The notes: generated by a model not told the origin, from the sequence alone. Positions 24,520 to 34,024 are shown, counted from the first letter of the stretch. The stretch: DNA of 64,000 nt from Oceanihabitans gracilariae (GCF_042684485.1 NZ_JBHULM010000007.1:248001-312000), one strand, 5' to 3'. Translations and numbers: made by a program.

Positions 24520-27500
24520 TTAGAATCCAAAGCCTAATTTAAAAGCAACACGCATTCCATCCTCGCTATTAAAAGCAGATACATTTGCAGTAAACATATC
24601 TACCATAGTAACAAAAAGACCTCCTCCAAATGAGGTATTCCATTGATCTTTATTATAACTAGCATTAGCAACCAAATCATTATCTACCCAAATACGTCCG
24701 TAATCTGCACCACCATAAACACCAAGACTTATTGGTATTATATTTGTTTTAAGGCTTAAAAAATTAAGACGCAAATCTGTACTCTGTACAAATGCACTTT
24801 TACCTGTAAAACGTTCGTTTCTATAACCACGCAACCCTGTATTTGCTCCTAAAGTTGCTGCTTGGTAAAACTCAAAATTATCTCCTAAATTAAAGTGTCC
24901 ACTAAAGTTTGTAGCTAAAACTAACGCACCACTTGGTATTAATTTATAATCAAAACCTAATTCTGGAATAATATAACCAAACCCTTTATTAGAATCTATA
25001 TTGTTTTTAAAACCAACTTGTAAACCAAATTGCATTCCTAAGGTAGGAAAGGCTTTATTGTCTTTATTTTGAAAAGAATAGGTTGCATCTGCACCATAAA
25101 AAGCATCACTTACTTCGTTGCCATCACCTATAAATGTATTAATAAATCTTCCGGTTGTTCTTTCTACTTCATTGTTTTCAAATAAAACACCTGCTTTAAA
25201 ATAACCTCCTAACTGTCCTCGCCATATTAAAGATGGTTTAACAGAAAAGCTTCTTATTTTTACACGATTATAATCCATATCCACCACATCATCTGTTTCA
25301 AGATTTGGAGTAGAATTACCATAATCAAAAAAGTTAATGGCATAATTAGGACTATTAAAACTAGCATCTAAACCAAAGTTTAACCCTTTAAATACGTTAG
25401 CAAATTCTCCTTTATAATCGATTTCAAAACCATTGGTTGCAAAATAATAGGCAGCAGAAATTGTATGTTGCGAAGTAAAAGGATTGCGTTCAAAACCATA
25501 AACCGTATAGGTATTAGCAATTCCTATTTTTAAACCATCATCAGGATTAGAACCAATAGTTGGTACTAATTGGTTTATATTATTTTTTAGCTTTTTATAA
25601 TCATACACATTCGTTTCATAATCATCTGTAAACTTTTGATGTCCATTTTTGTTTACTATTGTGCTTTCTTTAGATTTATAATCGTAAAAAGTCACTTTTT
25701 TTCCTTGCTCAATATTATAAACATCGTGGTTTTGTCCTCCTATTAAACGTACTCGCATTTGGTTATTGGTATTATTTCCAAATACATGAAACGTATCGTC
25801 ATCATCTAAACCATAAATCCAGATTTCATTAGTTTCTGTATTATTATAAGTACGTTCATGAAAAATATCTGCTTTTTCTCCACCTTTAATTCTGTAAGCT
25901 GTAACTTTTGTTTTTCCGTTAGGCAAACGCTCTACATCAAACCAATCGTCTTTATTTGTACCTTTAATCACAGCATATTTATTTACTAGATTGTAATATC
26001 TATCTGCAATTTTTTGAAGGTTTGCACGACGTGCTTTTAGTGTGGCTTTAATTTTATCTGTTACTTCTCCTCTAACCTCTTCTGGAAAATTTAAAAAGGC
26101 TTTATCAATCACCTGGTCTGTAATTCCTTCTTGAATGGTTTTTACTTGTGCATTCCAAACCTCTTTATTAGACTGCATAATAAACTCCATATCTAAAGGA
26201 TAAGGTTCTACATTAACCCCTTTTACATCTACTAAATCGTCGTCATATTTTCTCAATAACCTAGCTGTTGGTATAATGGCAACAGCAGAAGTAAGCATTA
26301 CACCATCAGACATTATAGAAAAAACCTGATCTCTATCTCTAGGTAAAGGTCTATATACTTTTTTTCCGTTTTCTTTAAACTCTAACCAACGCCATTGGTC
26401 TTGATGTCTGTCCCAATCACCAATTAGCATATCAAATAAACGAGCACGAATATAAGCAGCTTCATCCATGACTAAGTCTTCGTCTTTATGCAGCTTATCC
26501 ATAACATCTGCAGTACTTAAAACCTTATTAGAAAACCCGAAGCTTGCTAAATCTCCATGACCATCAGAGGCATGTTCTTCAATCATATACAACTCATCAC
26601 CAAACTGTTCATTATAATCTCCTAAAGCATTTTGCTTTGGTATATAATATAGTTTTGGGTTTAAATGGTAAACACCAACAGCATCAGATAAATCGGCAAC
26701 CGTAAAAAGTGCATAAGGATGTGAACCTGTAAATACATCTAGTATTAAATCTTCAGCAGCAGTATCATCAAATTTTCCGTCTAGATATTGGTCTTTAAAA
26801 AAAGCAGCTTGCAAATACTGTGTACCTTGTTTACGCATAGCACGCATGACGTATTGTTTTTTGCCATCTTTGGTAATAAGACGCAGTGATTTAGACTGTG
26901 TTCCTCCTCCTCTTCTTCCTATCGTGACTCCACCAAAAAGCGTATCTAAATTTACGGTTGGTACTGTAACTTTTGTACTATAGGTATCTCTGTATCTTTT
27001 TCCCCATAAAAATTTAGTAAAAGCAGATTTATCGGTTTCTTCTTGAGAATAGATGGAAGCTGATTTTTCTTTCGGAAAAGTTTCTGGAAACTTGGTATCT
27101 ATTGTATTGGTATCTGGTTTTAATACTTCGGTTTCAAACACCAATTTATTATCTTCAACCGAATAAAAACGCACATACGAAGAACCATCTTTAAAGACAT
27201 CTAACCTAGCATATCCTGGCGTTCCGTATGAAAATTGTCCGCCTCCAACATTTCTAGTAGGTGTTACTTTAGACCCAGATCCACTTACAATTTGACGTAA
27301 ATTGTCTTGCACTAAATATTGTAAGTTATGCTCGTGACCAGAAACAAAAACCACTTTACTATTTTCTTGTGAAATGGTTATTAGCCTTTTTCTTAGTTCG
27401 TTATAGCGTTTATTTTGAATATCTGCATTAGAAACTCCTGTTGTAACGCGCAATAGATTTTTAAGTGTTCCTAAAACTGGAGCTGGAGACAAATGACTTT

Positions 27501-28209
27501 TAAAATGATATTGTCCTCCATGTAAACCATTGGTATATATAGGATGGTGTAATGCTACAATAGTAGTTTTACCTCTTGCTTTTTTTATTAAACTGCTGTA
27601 TTCATTAAAAAAAAGTTCTCTGGTTTTAATTTCGCAATCGTCATTAATAGTAGGATGATTATTCCAGTTGGTTACAAACCATTGTGTATCAATAATTATT
27701 AATTCTACATCATCTGAAACATGAATTTTATCAATAGGACAACCGTTTTCTGGTAAAAAAGTGTCTTTACCTAATATACTCTCAATATATTTTTCTTGAC
27801 GTTTTAATCCTTTAAGTCCGTTACTATACCAATCGTGATTTCCAGGAATAAAGATGGTGTTTCCTTTAAAATCTACAGTAGCTTGGGTTTGTGTATTTAG
27901 TTGGTGTTCTGCAAAGGCTCTGTCTTCACTTTCTTTATTAGGTAAACCTTTAGGATAAATATTATCACCAAGAAAAATAGCTGTACTGTTTTTAGATGCT
28001 TTAGCTAATTCTGATTTAAAAGCTTGAATTGTTTTTGAAGATTCTCCTAAAGGCGAGTTTCCTCCATCACCAATTAAATAGAAAGAATGTTCTATTTCCT
28101 TATCAGGAAAAGTATTTACGCTTGTACTATTTTTATACTGCGCCTTATAAGTTGCACAAGAGCTTAAAAGCAAAATTGCAAAAAACTTAGAGAATAATTT
28201 TTTAGACAT
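24520..28209 (-). CDS. Giant lipoprotein: metallophosphoesterase + kinase-like segment + Omp85-type barrel
   Basis: 1229 residues, lipobox LLSSC (Cys 18). Residues 42-320 are a calcineurin-type phosphoesterase with all metal motifs: GDGG, FLGDNIYP, PGNHDW (near 122), ALHHP and SGHEHN (near 290). Residues 400-740 show kinase-like elements: RRGGGTQSKSLRL (near 428, glycine loop), YVMRAMRK (near 452, beta-3 Lys), LIGDWDRHQDQWRW (near 597, catalytic loop) and LPRDRDQVFS (near 623, metal Asp), the order seen in CotH/FAM20/HipA-type kinases. Residues 890-1229 are beta strands with GLRGYRNERFTG (near 1127), the Omp85 loop-6 motif, and a terminal Phe. The phosphoesterase and barrel are clear; the kinase reading is inference. 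It lies just downstream of the sigma-controlled locus without a copy of its promoter. Confidence 0.82.
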   Translation of the reverse strand: MSKKLFSKFFAILLLSSCATYKAQYKNSTSVNTFPDKEIEHSFYLIGDGGNSPLGESSKTIQAFKSELAKASKNSTAIFLGDNIYPKGLPNKESEDRAFAEHQLNTQTQATVDFKGNTIFIPGNHDWYSNGLKGLKRQEKYIESILGKDTFLPENGCPIDKIHVSDDVELIIIDTQWFVTNWNNHPTINDDCEIKTRELFFNEYSSLIKKARGKTTIVALHHPIYTNGLHGGQYHFKSHLSPAPVLGTLKNLLRVTTGVSNADIQNKRYNELRKRLITISQENSKVVFVSGHEHNLQYLVQDNLRQIVSGSGSKVTPTRNVGGGQFSYGTPGYARLDVFKDGSSYVRFYSVEDNKLVFETEVLKPDTNTIDTKFPETFPKEKSASIYSQEETDKSAFTKFLWGKRYRDTYSTKVTVPTVNLDTLFGGVTIGRRGGGTQSKSLRLITKDGKKQYVMRAMRKQGTQYLQAAFFKDQYLDGKFDDTAAEDLILDVFTGSHPYALFTVADLSDAVGVYHLNPKLYYIPKQNALGDYNEQFGDELYMIEEHASDGHGDLASFGFSNKVLSTADVMDKLHKDEDLVMDEAAYIRARLFDMLIGDWDRHQDQWRWLEFKENGKKVYRPLPRDRDQVFSIMSDGVMLTSAVAIIPTARLLRKYDDDLVDVKGVNVEPYPLDMEFIMQSNKEVWNAQVKTIQEGITDQVIDKAFLNFPEEVRGEVTDKIKATLKARRANLQKIADRYYNLVNKYAVIKGTNKDDWFDVERLPNGKTKVTAYRIKGGEKADIFHERTYNNTETNEIWIYGLDDDDTFHVFGNNTNNQMRVRLIGGQNHDVYNIEQGKKVTFYDYKSKESTIVNKNGHQKFTDDYETNVYDYKKLKNNINQLVPTIGSNPDDGLKIGIANTYTVYGFERNPFTSQHTISAAYYFATNGFEIDYKGEFANVFKGLNFGLDASFNSPNYAINFFDYGNSTPNLETDDVVDMDYNRVKIRSFSVKPSLIWRGQLGGYFKAGVLFENNEVERTTGRFINTFIGDGNEVSDAFYGADATYSFQNKDNKAFPTLGMQFGLQVGFKNNIDSNKGFGYIIPELGFDYKLIPSGALVLATNFSGHFNLGDNFEFYQAATLGANTGLRGYRNERFTGKSAFVQSTDLRLNFLSLKTNIIPISLGVYGGADYGRIWVDNDLVANASYNKDQWNTSFGGGLFVTMVDMFTANVSAFNSEDGMRVAFKLGFGF

Positions 28210-28285
28210 CTATCCTATCATTTTAATTGCTCTAAGATAAAAATTACTTAGGCTTTAAAAGAATTCTGATAAAGTAAATCTGTTT

Positions 28286-28888
28286 TCATGATGCGGAAGT
28301 ATGCATACTAGCTTTTTTTCTGGTAAAATAAAACCATACAAAGCCTAGTAAAAGAGCGATAATACCTACTAAATAATAAAAGGAAAGCGCTTTTTTATTA
28401 TTTTTTTCCTCTAAGTGTATTTCAAAGCTAGTGGCAGTATTGGTAGTTATATATTCTACACTTTTAGTTTGTAATAACAGCTCGTGGTAATTGGTTTGCT
28501 CTCTTGTTAAATTACACATTATACTATTGGTAATTTTATTAAAAGAAGCACCTTTAAAAGTAAGTATATAATTAGCTTGGTGCGAATGCCCTTGTGAAAC
28601 CGTTTTGTTTACAGACAATAAAGGCAAACGCTCTAAACCATTAGTGATTATTAAATGATTATTTAAATAATCAAATAAAGCAACATCATAATCTTCTTGC
28701 TTTCTAGATAGCTCTAAATCAGGAAATGCTATTAATAGCGAAGATCTTATGCTCCAAGGAAACTCCGCTTCTACTACAACAACATCCTCTTTTTGTTCTA
28801 TTTTAAAGAATGCTTTATTTGCATCATGCGCAAAACCATAATTTAGGAACAAGCAGAGAGTAGCTATAAGTAAACTAGGAGTTTTCAT
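28286..28888 (-). CDS. Hypothetical exported protein with C-terminal membrane anchor
   Basis: Not recognised with certainty. 200 residues: signal peptide 1-20 (ending GFAHD), an extended beta-rich domain with SQGHSHQANYILTF, and one C-terminal helix (about 167-188) followed by a basic tail. The layout resembles small periplasmic domains such as DUF6702, which often sit near HupE- or copper-related genes. It starts three bases after a YHYH protein gene, so it is the last gene of that operon. Confidence 0.6.
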   Translation of the reverse strand: MKTPSLLIATLCLFLNYGFAHDANKAFFKIEQKEDVVVVEAEFPWSIRSSLLIAFPDLELSRKQEDYDVALFDYLNNHLIITNGLERLPLLSVNKTVSQGHSHQANYILTFKGASFNKITNSIMCNLTREQTNYHELLLQTKSVEYITTNTATSFEIHLEEKNNKKALSFYYLVGIIALLLGFVWFYFTRKKASMHTSAS

Positions 28889-28891
28889 GGA

Positions 28892-29983
28892 TTATGCACC
28901 TATTGAAAAATCATTTGAAGGAGTTCCTTTAAAGTATCTAGGAATACTAGGAAACGCATCTGTAATTACATAATAAAAGGTTCCTGTTGGATATTCTGGT
29001 GTTACACCATATCTACCATTAAGAGCATCTAAGGTTCCTAATCCATCCATGTATTCATAATCATTAGAATATACACCATTATACACATCACAAGGAGCAG
29101 TAACTCCATCTCCTCCTCTTTCTCCTGTTTTTAACTGGTAACTAGAACTCATTTCTATAACAGCAGAAGTATTGTCATAAGCATCAGCATATGCATATTT
29201 ATAATAAATAGGAAAACCATCTGCAGCATAACCAATTAAAGTCATAGCATTGGTTGGAACATTTAAAGATTCTAAAAACAAGGTTGGCGAACCATGATAA
29301 TGGTATTTTCCTGTAGGTTGTACATGCGCATTATTACAATCTACACCAAGATTTACATTTAGCGCTTCTAAATTCCACTCCCAATTTACATTAGGACTCA
29401 TAATACCTTCATGCGGAAAAGGTTCTGCTGCAACAGGATCTAACTCGACACCATTTAATAAAATACCGAAAGAATATTGAGGTCCTGCATTTGGTCCTGA
29501 GCCTGTTGTAGCCAATAAAGGCGTTATATTTGGAGCTTCTGTAGGATCCATGGTAATGGTATAGTTTCCATTTTGTTCTGAAATAGCATTTGGATTTAAA
29601 GATCCTTGTACCATACCAAATAAACCAACTCTATGGTCTGGAATACTATTGGTGGTAATTATTCTATTATTTCCTGAAATGGTTTCATTATAATCATTTG
29701 TAAAACTTAAGGTTTGATCACATGCTCCTCTAGAATCATCTAAAGTTTGGTCTGAAACACAATCTACAACCACTACATCATCATCTGTATCTTCATTATT
29801 TGAAACATAACCATCTGGTTGGGTATCTGAAATTATAAAGACATTAGGATTACCTAAACCATCACCATCTAAATCTTGATACCAAGTAGTTTCTTCAATT
29901 GTTGTGCTATTATCCTCACTGGAACATGCTATAAAACCTATTGTAACTAATAGAATACATGCTATTTCAAGTCTATATTTCAT
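28892..29983 (-). CDS. YHYH-domain lipoprotein with Asp-rich calcium-type motif
   Basis: 363 residues. Lipobox GFIAC (Cys 20). Residues 34-72 hold WYQDLDGDGLGNP, a thrombospondin-type-3-like Asp motif that usually binds calcium, and a DTDDD run. The YHYH domain covers about residues 95-350, with HVQPTGKYHYHGSPT at 220-234 and DGFPIYYKYAY near 255. YHYH proteins are uncharacterised; the clustered His and Tyr suggest a metal site. Third YHYH gene of the locus, 55 bases after the SCO gene and three before the last gene. Confidence 0.85.
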   Translation of the reverse strand: MKYRLEIACILLVTIGFIACSSEDNSTTIEETTWYQDLDGDGLGNPNVFIISDTQPDGYVSNNEDTDDDVVVVDCVSDQTLDDSRGACDQTLSFTNDYNETISGNNRIITTNSIPDHRVGLFGMVQGSLNPNAISEQNGNYTITMDPTEAPNITPLLATTGSGPNAGPQYSFGILLNGVELDPVAAEPFPHEGIMSPNVNWEWNLEALNVNLGVDCNNAHVQPTGKYHYHGSPTLFLESLNVPTNAMTLIGYAADGFPIYYKYAYADAYDNTSAVIEMSSSYQLKTGERGGDGVTAPCDVYNGVYSNDYEYMDGLGTLDALNGRYGVTPEYPTGTFYYVITDAFPSIPRYFKGTPSNDFSIGA

Positions 29984-30038
29984 TTATAATTGTATTATGG
30001 AATTAAAATTATCTCTTTTACTATCAGATTCATTAAAA

Positions 30039-30734
30039 CTACTTTTCTAACTGCAATGCTTTTACATCTGTAATTAGTTGCGCAATGGAAGCTCTATTTA
30101 AACCATTGTAAATTCCTCTAATATGCTTGTTTTTATCTATTAACAAAAAGTTTTCGGTGTGAAGAAAATCATCCATACTTTTTATTTCGCCTAAATCATT
30201 TTCTACAAAATAATGCTCTCTACCTAGTGTATAAATTTCATTTCTATCACCTGTAACCAAATGCCATTTATTATCTATCACATTATTATTTTTAGCGTAG
30301 GTTTTTAAAGCAGGTACAGAGTCTATAGATGGAGTTACAGAATGAGACAGCATTACAACGTCATTATCATTTTTAAATGCTTCTTGTACTTTCACCATAT
30401 TATTGGTCATTTTTAAACAAATGCCAGGACAGGTTGTATAAAAGAAATCGGTTATATATATTTTATCTTGAAACGTATTTTGAGTAATGGTATCACCTAA
30501 CTGATTTATTAGGTTAAAATCTGGTATTTTGTGAAAACTTTTTTCTTCATCACTTCCAGGTGTTAACCAATGCGGAGTAAAAGATTCGTCTTCATAAAAA
30601 GGCAAATATTCTACTCTACTAGTTTCTACTACTTTTATATTTTCTTTTTTTACTTGTTTTTTACAGCTTATAGTAAGTACTAATAAACCAAGTAATAAGA
30701 TTCTATTTTTTTTTCTTTTTAATAATAACTTCAT
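30039..30734 (-). CDS. SCO1/SenC/PrrC family protein
   Basis: 231 residues with a lipoprotein signal (VLTISC, Cys 24). Thioredoxin-like fold with the copper/thiol motif CPGIC (TTCPGICLKMTNNM, near residue 112) and the conserved distal His in DFLHTENFLLIDK near residue 190. SCO proteins pass copper to cytochrome oxidase or act as thiol-disulfide redox proteins. No oxidase gene is near, so a redox or copper role in this YHYH/EF-hand locus is more likely. Its start overlaps the previous gene by 32 bases. Confidence 0.9.
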   Translation of the reverse strand: MKLLLKRKKNRILLLGLLVLTISCKKQVKKENIKVVETSRVEYLPFYEDESFTPHWLTPGSDEEKSFHKIPDFNLINQLGDTITQNTFQDKIYITDFFYTTCPGICLKMTNNMVKVQEAFKNDNDVVMLSHSVTPSIDSVPALKTYAKNNNVIDNKWHLVTGDRNEIYTLGREHYFVENDLGEIKSMDDFLHTENFLLIDKNKHIRGIYNGLNRASIAQLITDVKALQLEK

Positions 30735-31332
30735 CTTCTAATCTATAACATGAATTTGCTCTTCTCATACCAAAAATGCGACCATTTTTAGCTTCGTAAT
30801 TAACATATAGCTTGCCATTGGCTAACCAAGCTTTTTGAAGTCCTTGTTCTTTACCATCCACAAGGTTTCTAAATTTAGCTAATTGTCCTGTTGGATACCA
30901 TTTTTTATCTTCGCCTTGTTTCGTACCATTTTCATAAAGCGATTGTCCTGCTAAAACACCATTTTCCCACCAACTTTTGTAAACTCCGTGTAAACGATTG
31001 TTTTTATAATAAGATTCTATTTGAAGCTTTCCTTTGTTTGTCCAACGTCTAGCAACACCTTCTCTTTTTCCGTTATAAAAACCCCATTTTTCTTCTAATA
31101 TTCCATTTGGATAATATTTTAAAGAATAGCCATTAAAAGGTTTTCCTTTATAATACCACTTTCCTTTATTTCCATTAAGAATTAACTCTTTTTTTAATAC
31201 TTCAAAACTATCTATAACAATAGTATTGGCTTGCTCTTTTAAAGCAACCGTTTCTGTACTTTTATTAGAAGACGTTTGTTTACAGCCTATGGTAAAAAAG
31301 GCCATTAGTATTAAAAAAAGAGTTGGTTTCAT
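30703..31332 (-). CDS. YwqK/MORN-repeat lipoprotein
   Basis: 209 residues, lipobox TIGC (Cys 17). Six or so MORN-2-like repeats of about 20 residues (YYPNGILEEKWGFYNGKREG, then RWTNKGKLQIESYYKNNRLHG and similar). Database names such as toxin-antitoxin YwqK antitoxin are often given to this family, but no toxin partner is here. A surface or periplasmic scaffold is a better guess. It follows a YHYH gene by 12 bases and overlaps the SCO start. Confidence 0.85.
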   Translation of the reverse strand: MKPTLFLILMAFFTIGCKQTSSNKSTETVALKEQANTIVIDSFEVLKKELILNGNKGKWYYKGKPFNGYSLKYYPNGILEEKWGFYNGKREGVARRWTNKGKLQIESYYKNNRLHGVYKSWWENGVLAGQSLYENGTKQGEDKKWYPTGQLAKFRNLVDGKEQGLQKAWLANGKLYVNYEAKNGRIFGMRRANSCYRLEDEVIIKKKKK

Positions 31333-31344
31333 ACTTTATTTGTT

Positions 31345-32178
31345 TTAGAATCCTTGAAATGGACCTGCAAAAAGAACAATTGCTTCATCATAAGCATATA
31401 AAGGAGCATTGTATTCTTCATTAATGATATGATAATGGTATTCTTCTTCTCCATCTGTATATTGTGTAGTAGAAGTATGACCTCCTGATGCATCTAAATC
31501 TGTTGGATAAGTACCTGTAGAGCTACATTGTCTTCCATAAATAAACACACCATCTTCTAATATTCCTACTAAATTATCATCATCATTAGAAACCGATTTT
31601 GGTTCTAAGTGATAATGATAAACACCAGGACCTTTATGACCTCCATTATAATCTAAACTTCCAGCAGCTTGGTCTAAATCTCCCGCACCTTCTTGGTCAT
31701 TAAAAATAGAAGCTCCACTTACAGCAATACCAATAGTATCTAAATGTGTAGCTTCTGATGCTCCTGTTAAATTTGGTACAGCATCCACAGTAAAACTTGC
31801 AGCTTCACCAGTACCACCACCAATATATGTGTCTTGCGTTGTTTTTACTACACCATTTACAGACTCGTCTTCATAAAGTGCATGGTCTGTTTCCCAATAA
31901 ATAGAAGTATGATCTGGATAACCTGTTGTTTCAATATATACTTGCGTACCATCATCTGATAAAGTAACGGTTACTGCATCTGAAAATGCGGCAAATGCTG
32001 GATGTAATTGAGCTACTGCTTCTGTGTTTTCGTCATCACCAACATCATTAACATCTTCTCCATCTTCTCCATCTTCTGTAGTTGTTGTAATTTCAATGTT
32101 TTCCTCGTCGGATGAGCACGACACAAATCCAAAAGCTAAAAATATAGCTACTAAGGTAAGTTTAAATACGTTTTTCAT
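31345..32178 (-). CDS. YHYH-domain lipoprotein
   Basis: 277 residues, lipobox GFVSC (Cys 21), then an acidic linker (EDGEDGEDVNDVGDDEN). The YHYH core has GVYHYHLEPKS near residue 186 and EEYHYHIINEEYNAP near residue 250, so it carries two HYH sites rather than one. First gene of the run YHYH-YwqK-SCO-YHYH-28286. It is preceded by one of the four shared sigma promoters (32203-32233), which gives a leader of about 18 bases. Confidence 0.85.
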   Translation of the reverse strand: MKNVFKLTLVAIFLAFGFVSCSSDEENIEITTTTEDGEDGEDVNDVGDDENTEAVAQLHPAFAAFSDAVTVTLSDDGTQVYIETTGYPDHTSIYWETDHALYEDESVNGVVKTTQDTYIGGGTGEAASFTVDAVPNLTGASEATHLDTIGIAVSGASIFNDQEGAGDLDQAAGSLDYNGGHKGPGVYHYHLEPKSVSNDDDNLVGILEDGVFIYGRQCSSTGTYPTDLDASGGHTSTTQYTDGEEEYHYHIINEEYNAPLYAYDEAIVLFAGPFQGF

Positions 32179-32202
32179 AATATATGTTTTTAGGGTTTTA
32201 TT

Positions 32203-32233
32203 TTTAGATGCATTCCTTGCAAAATACTTGCGC
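32203..32233 (-). promoter_or_regulatory. Shared ECF-type promoter, copy for the YHYH-YwqK-SCO operon
   Basis: Minus strand: GCGCAAGT (32233-32226), 14 bases, GCATCTAAA (32211-32203). Same boxes and exact spacing as at 33965, 36638 and 37570. Predicted transcript start near 32196, ATG at 32178. Confidence 0.8.
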
Positions 32234-32245
32234 TATTTTTTTTAA

Positions 32246-33394
32246 TTATTTTTTTCGATTCTGATCTTTTCGTTGTGGTCGTTCTCCTAAAGATCTCTGT
32301 GCATTAGCGTTAGAGCCATTTTTTAATTCTTCCTTTGTTAAAAAATTATCCTTATTGGTATCTATTTTAGCAAAATCTTTCTTTAAAGGTCCTTTGGTTT
32401 CACTAATAGATAGTTTACCATCTTTATTGGTATCTAATTTTTTTAAAATTTCGGAAACACTTGGTCTTTCTCCCCCTTGTGGTCCGTTTTGTGGACCTCT
32501 TTGGTTGCTATCATCTGCAACTTCACCCATAACACATCTACCAACATACGGAAACTCATTAGTTATAAGGTACATGTATTGTCCGTCTACTTCTATACCA
32601 TTACACGCATCTAAATCGCCATAACCTTCTACGTATTCGTAATCAGAACCAAAAGTTCCGTCATGATGACCACCAACAGCAATATCTAAATGTTCTTTAG
32701 GCGTATCATAAGTACAATCTTCACCTTCTCTATTACCATCTAAAAGTTTAAAACTTGGTTTGTACTTACCACTTTTAGAATAATACATAGGGAAACCATC
32801 ATGGGCAAAACCTATATGTACCAAATCGTTTCCAGTATCAAACTTTTCAATCATAGAAGTTGGTGTACCATGATAATGGTATGCTCCTGTTGGCTGTACG
32901 TGTGCATGATTAAAATCTAAACCAAGATCTATAACATTTTGTATAGCTTCTACACGATAATTTTCACCAGTATCACAAACCACAACTTCTGCTGTTTGTG
33001 GTTCAAACTTAATACCATTTAAAGCAATTCCTGGTTCGCGCATCCATTTAGATTTTCCTGTGTAAACAGGATTTAGCGGAAAAGTATAGGTTTTATTTTG
33101 CGCAGAAATAGTATTTGGATTTCCTGAATTAGGAAAACTTCCTGTTTCATGATTAGGCAAAGAATTGGTTACCATAATACGTTGGTCACCAACAATAGTT
33201 ACTTTTGTTTTTGTACCATAGGATTCATCTTCTAAGGTATAATCTGCAAAGTAATTTACAGTTTCTTTTGCATCTGTAGTGTGCTCATGCGAATGGCTGT
33301 GTAATCCGTCATGACTATGTATATTATTGGTGTTTTTACATGCAAAAAAAGCACCCAATATAACGACAACGCTTAATGTATTTAGGTTTTTCAT
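32246..33394 (-). CDS. YHYH-domain lipoprotein with C-terminal EF hands
   Basis: 382 residues from the ATG at 33394. The frame is open further upstream, but that part would overlap the previous gene and has no signal. Lipobox AFFAC (Cys 19), then a His-rich run (HSHDGLHSHSHEH) that looks like a metal ligand. The YHYH domain has HVQPTGAYHYHGTPT near residue 185. The end carries two EF-hand loops, DTNKDGKLSISE and DTNKDNFLTKEE, separated by a Gly/Pro/Gln-rich linker. It joins the locus's two recurring domains in one chain. 19 bases after the four-EF-hand gene, same transcript. Confidence 0.87.
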   Translation of the reverse strand: MKNLNTLSVVVILGAFFACKNTNNIHSHDGLHSHSHEHTTDAKETVNYFADYTLEDESYGTKTKVTIVGDQRIMVTNSLPNHETGSFPNSGNPNTISAQNKTYTFPLNPVYTGKSKWMREPGIALNGIKFEPQTAEVVVCDTGENYRVEAIQNVIDLGLDFNHAHVQPTGAYHYHGTPTSMIEKFDTGNDLVHIGFAHDGFPMYYSKSGKYKPSFKLLDGNREGEDCTYDTPKEHLDIAVGGHHDGTFGSDYEYVEGYGDLDACNGIEVDGQYMYLITNEFPYVGRCVMGEVADDSNQRGPQNGPQGGERPSVSEILKKLDTNKDGKLSISETKGPLKKDFAKIDTNKDNFLTKEELKNGSNANAQRSLGERPQRKDQNRKK

Positions 33395-33413
33395 TTCTAG
33401 TATTTTTTTTAAA

Positions 33414-33947
33414 TTAATCTCTTTTTTTTCGTTTTGACTTGTTGTCGTCTGTACTATCATCAAAGAAGCTTTTTAATTCTTCTATATCTAATTCGGCATC
33501 TTCATTAGTATCTATTTCATTGAATTTTTCTGATAAATCTCTTTTTCCTTTTGCTGCAACTTCCAACTCATTTAGCATACCATTTCCATCATCATCTATT
33601 TGTTTTATTAATTTTTCAGGATCTATTTTTTTCGGTTTTTTTCTATCATTTAAAGCATCTTCTAATTCTTCTAAGTCAATAAATGCATCACTATTGGTAT
33701 CTATTTCCTCAAAGTCTTCAGCAATTTTACCTCTTTGATCCTTGGCAGCTTCTTCTTTATCTATACGATTATCTTTATTACTATCTAACTTGGATAAAAT
33801 TTCTGAAGCATCTGGTTTTTCTCTTTCTTGACCACCTTTTCCTCCTCTACCACCTTGGCCTCCACCAGGAGGTCCTTGTGCAAAAACGCTAAAACAGATT
33901 AGCATAGAAAAAATGGAAATTATTGATTTTAGGTTCTTCTTTTTCAT
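33414..33947 (-). CDS. Secreted protein with four EF hands
   Basis: 177 residues: signal peptide 1-23 (CFSVFAQ), a Gly-rich linker, then four EF-hand loops: DSNKDNRIDKEE, DTNSDAFIDLEE, DDDGNGMLNELE and DTNEDAELDIEE. All four keep Asp/Asn at positions 1, 3 and 5 and Glu at 12, so calcium binding is likely. The tail is Lys/Arg-rich. Its promoter is the shared copy at 33965-33995. Probably periplasmic. Confidence 0.88.
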   Translation of the reverse strand: MKKKNLKSIISIFSMLICFSVFAQGPPGGGQGGRGGKGGQEREKPDASEILSKLDSNKDNRIDKEEAAKDQRGKIAEDFEEIDTNSDAFIDLEELEDALNDRKKPKKIDPEKLIKQIDDDGNGMLNELEVAAKGKRDLSEKFNEIDTNEDAELDIEELKSFFDDSTDDNKSKRKKRD

Positions 33948-33964
33948 GTGTATTGTATTTTATC

Positions 33965-33995
33965 TTTAGATGCAGTAACACCAAAAAACTTGTGC
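33965..33995 (-). promoter_or_regulatory. Shared ECF-type promoter, copy for the EF-hand/YHYH pair
   Basis: Minus strand: GCACAAGT (33995-33988), 14 bases, GCATCTAAA (33973-33965). Predicted transcript start near 33958, about 11 bases before the ATG at 33947. Confidence 0.8.
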
Positions 33996-34024
33996 TTTTT
34001 TTATAGTAAATACGTTTGTACGTA

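Noticed and set aside
24520..28209. Two separate genes (phosphoesterase and barrel) joined by a frame error
   Set aside because: The frame is open over all 1229 codons with continuous domain-like sequence and no internal start with a signal peptide before the barrel.
30703..31332. A toxin-antitoxin system around the YwqK-like gene
   Set aside because: The name comes from automatic annotation of MORN-repeat proteins. The product has a lipoprotein signal and there is no toxin-like neighbour.
33395..33463. Upstream extension of the YHYH/EF-hand gene to 33463
   Set aside because: It overlaps the end of the preceding EF-hand gene and would put 23 residues before a complete lipoprotein signal.
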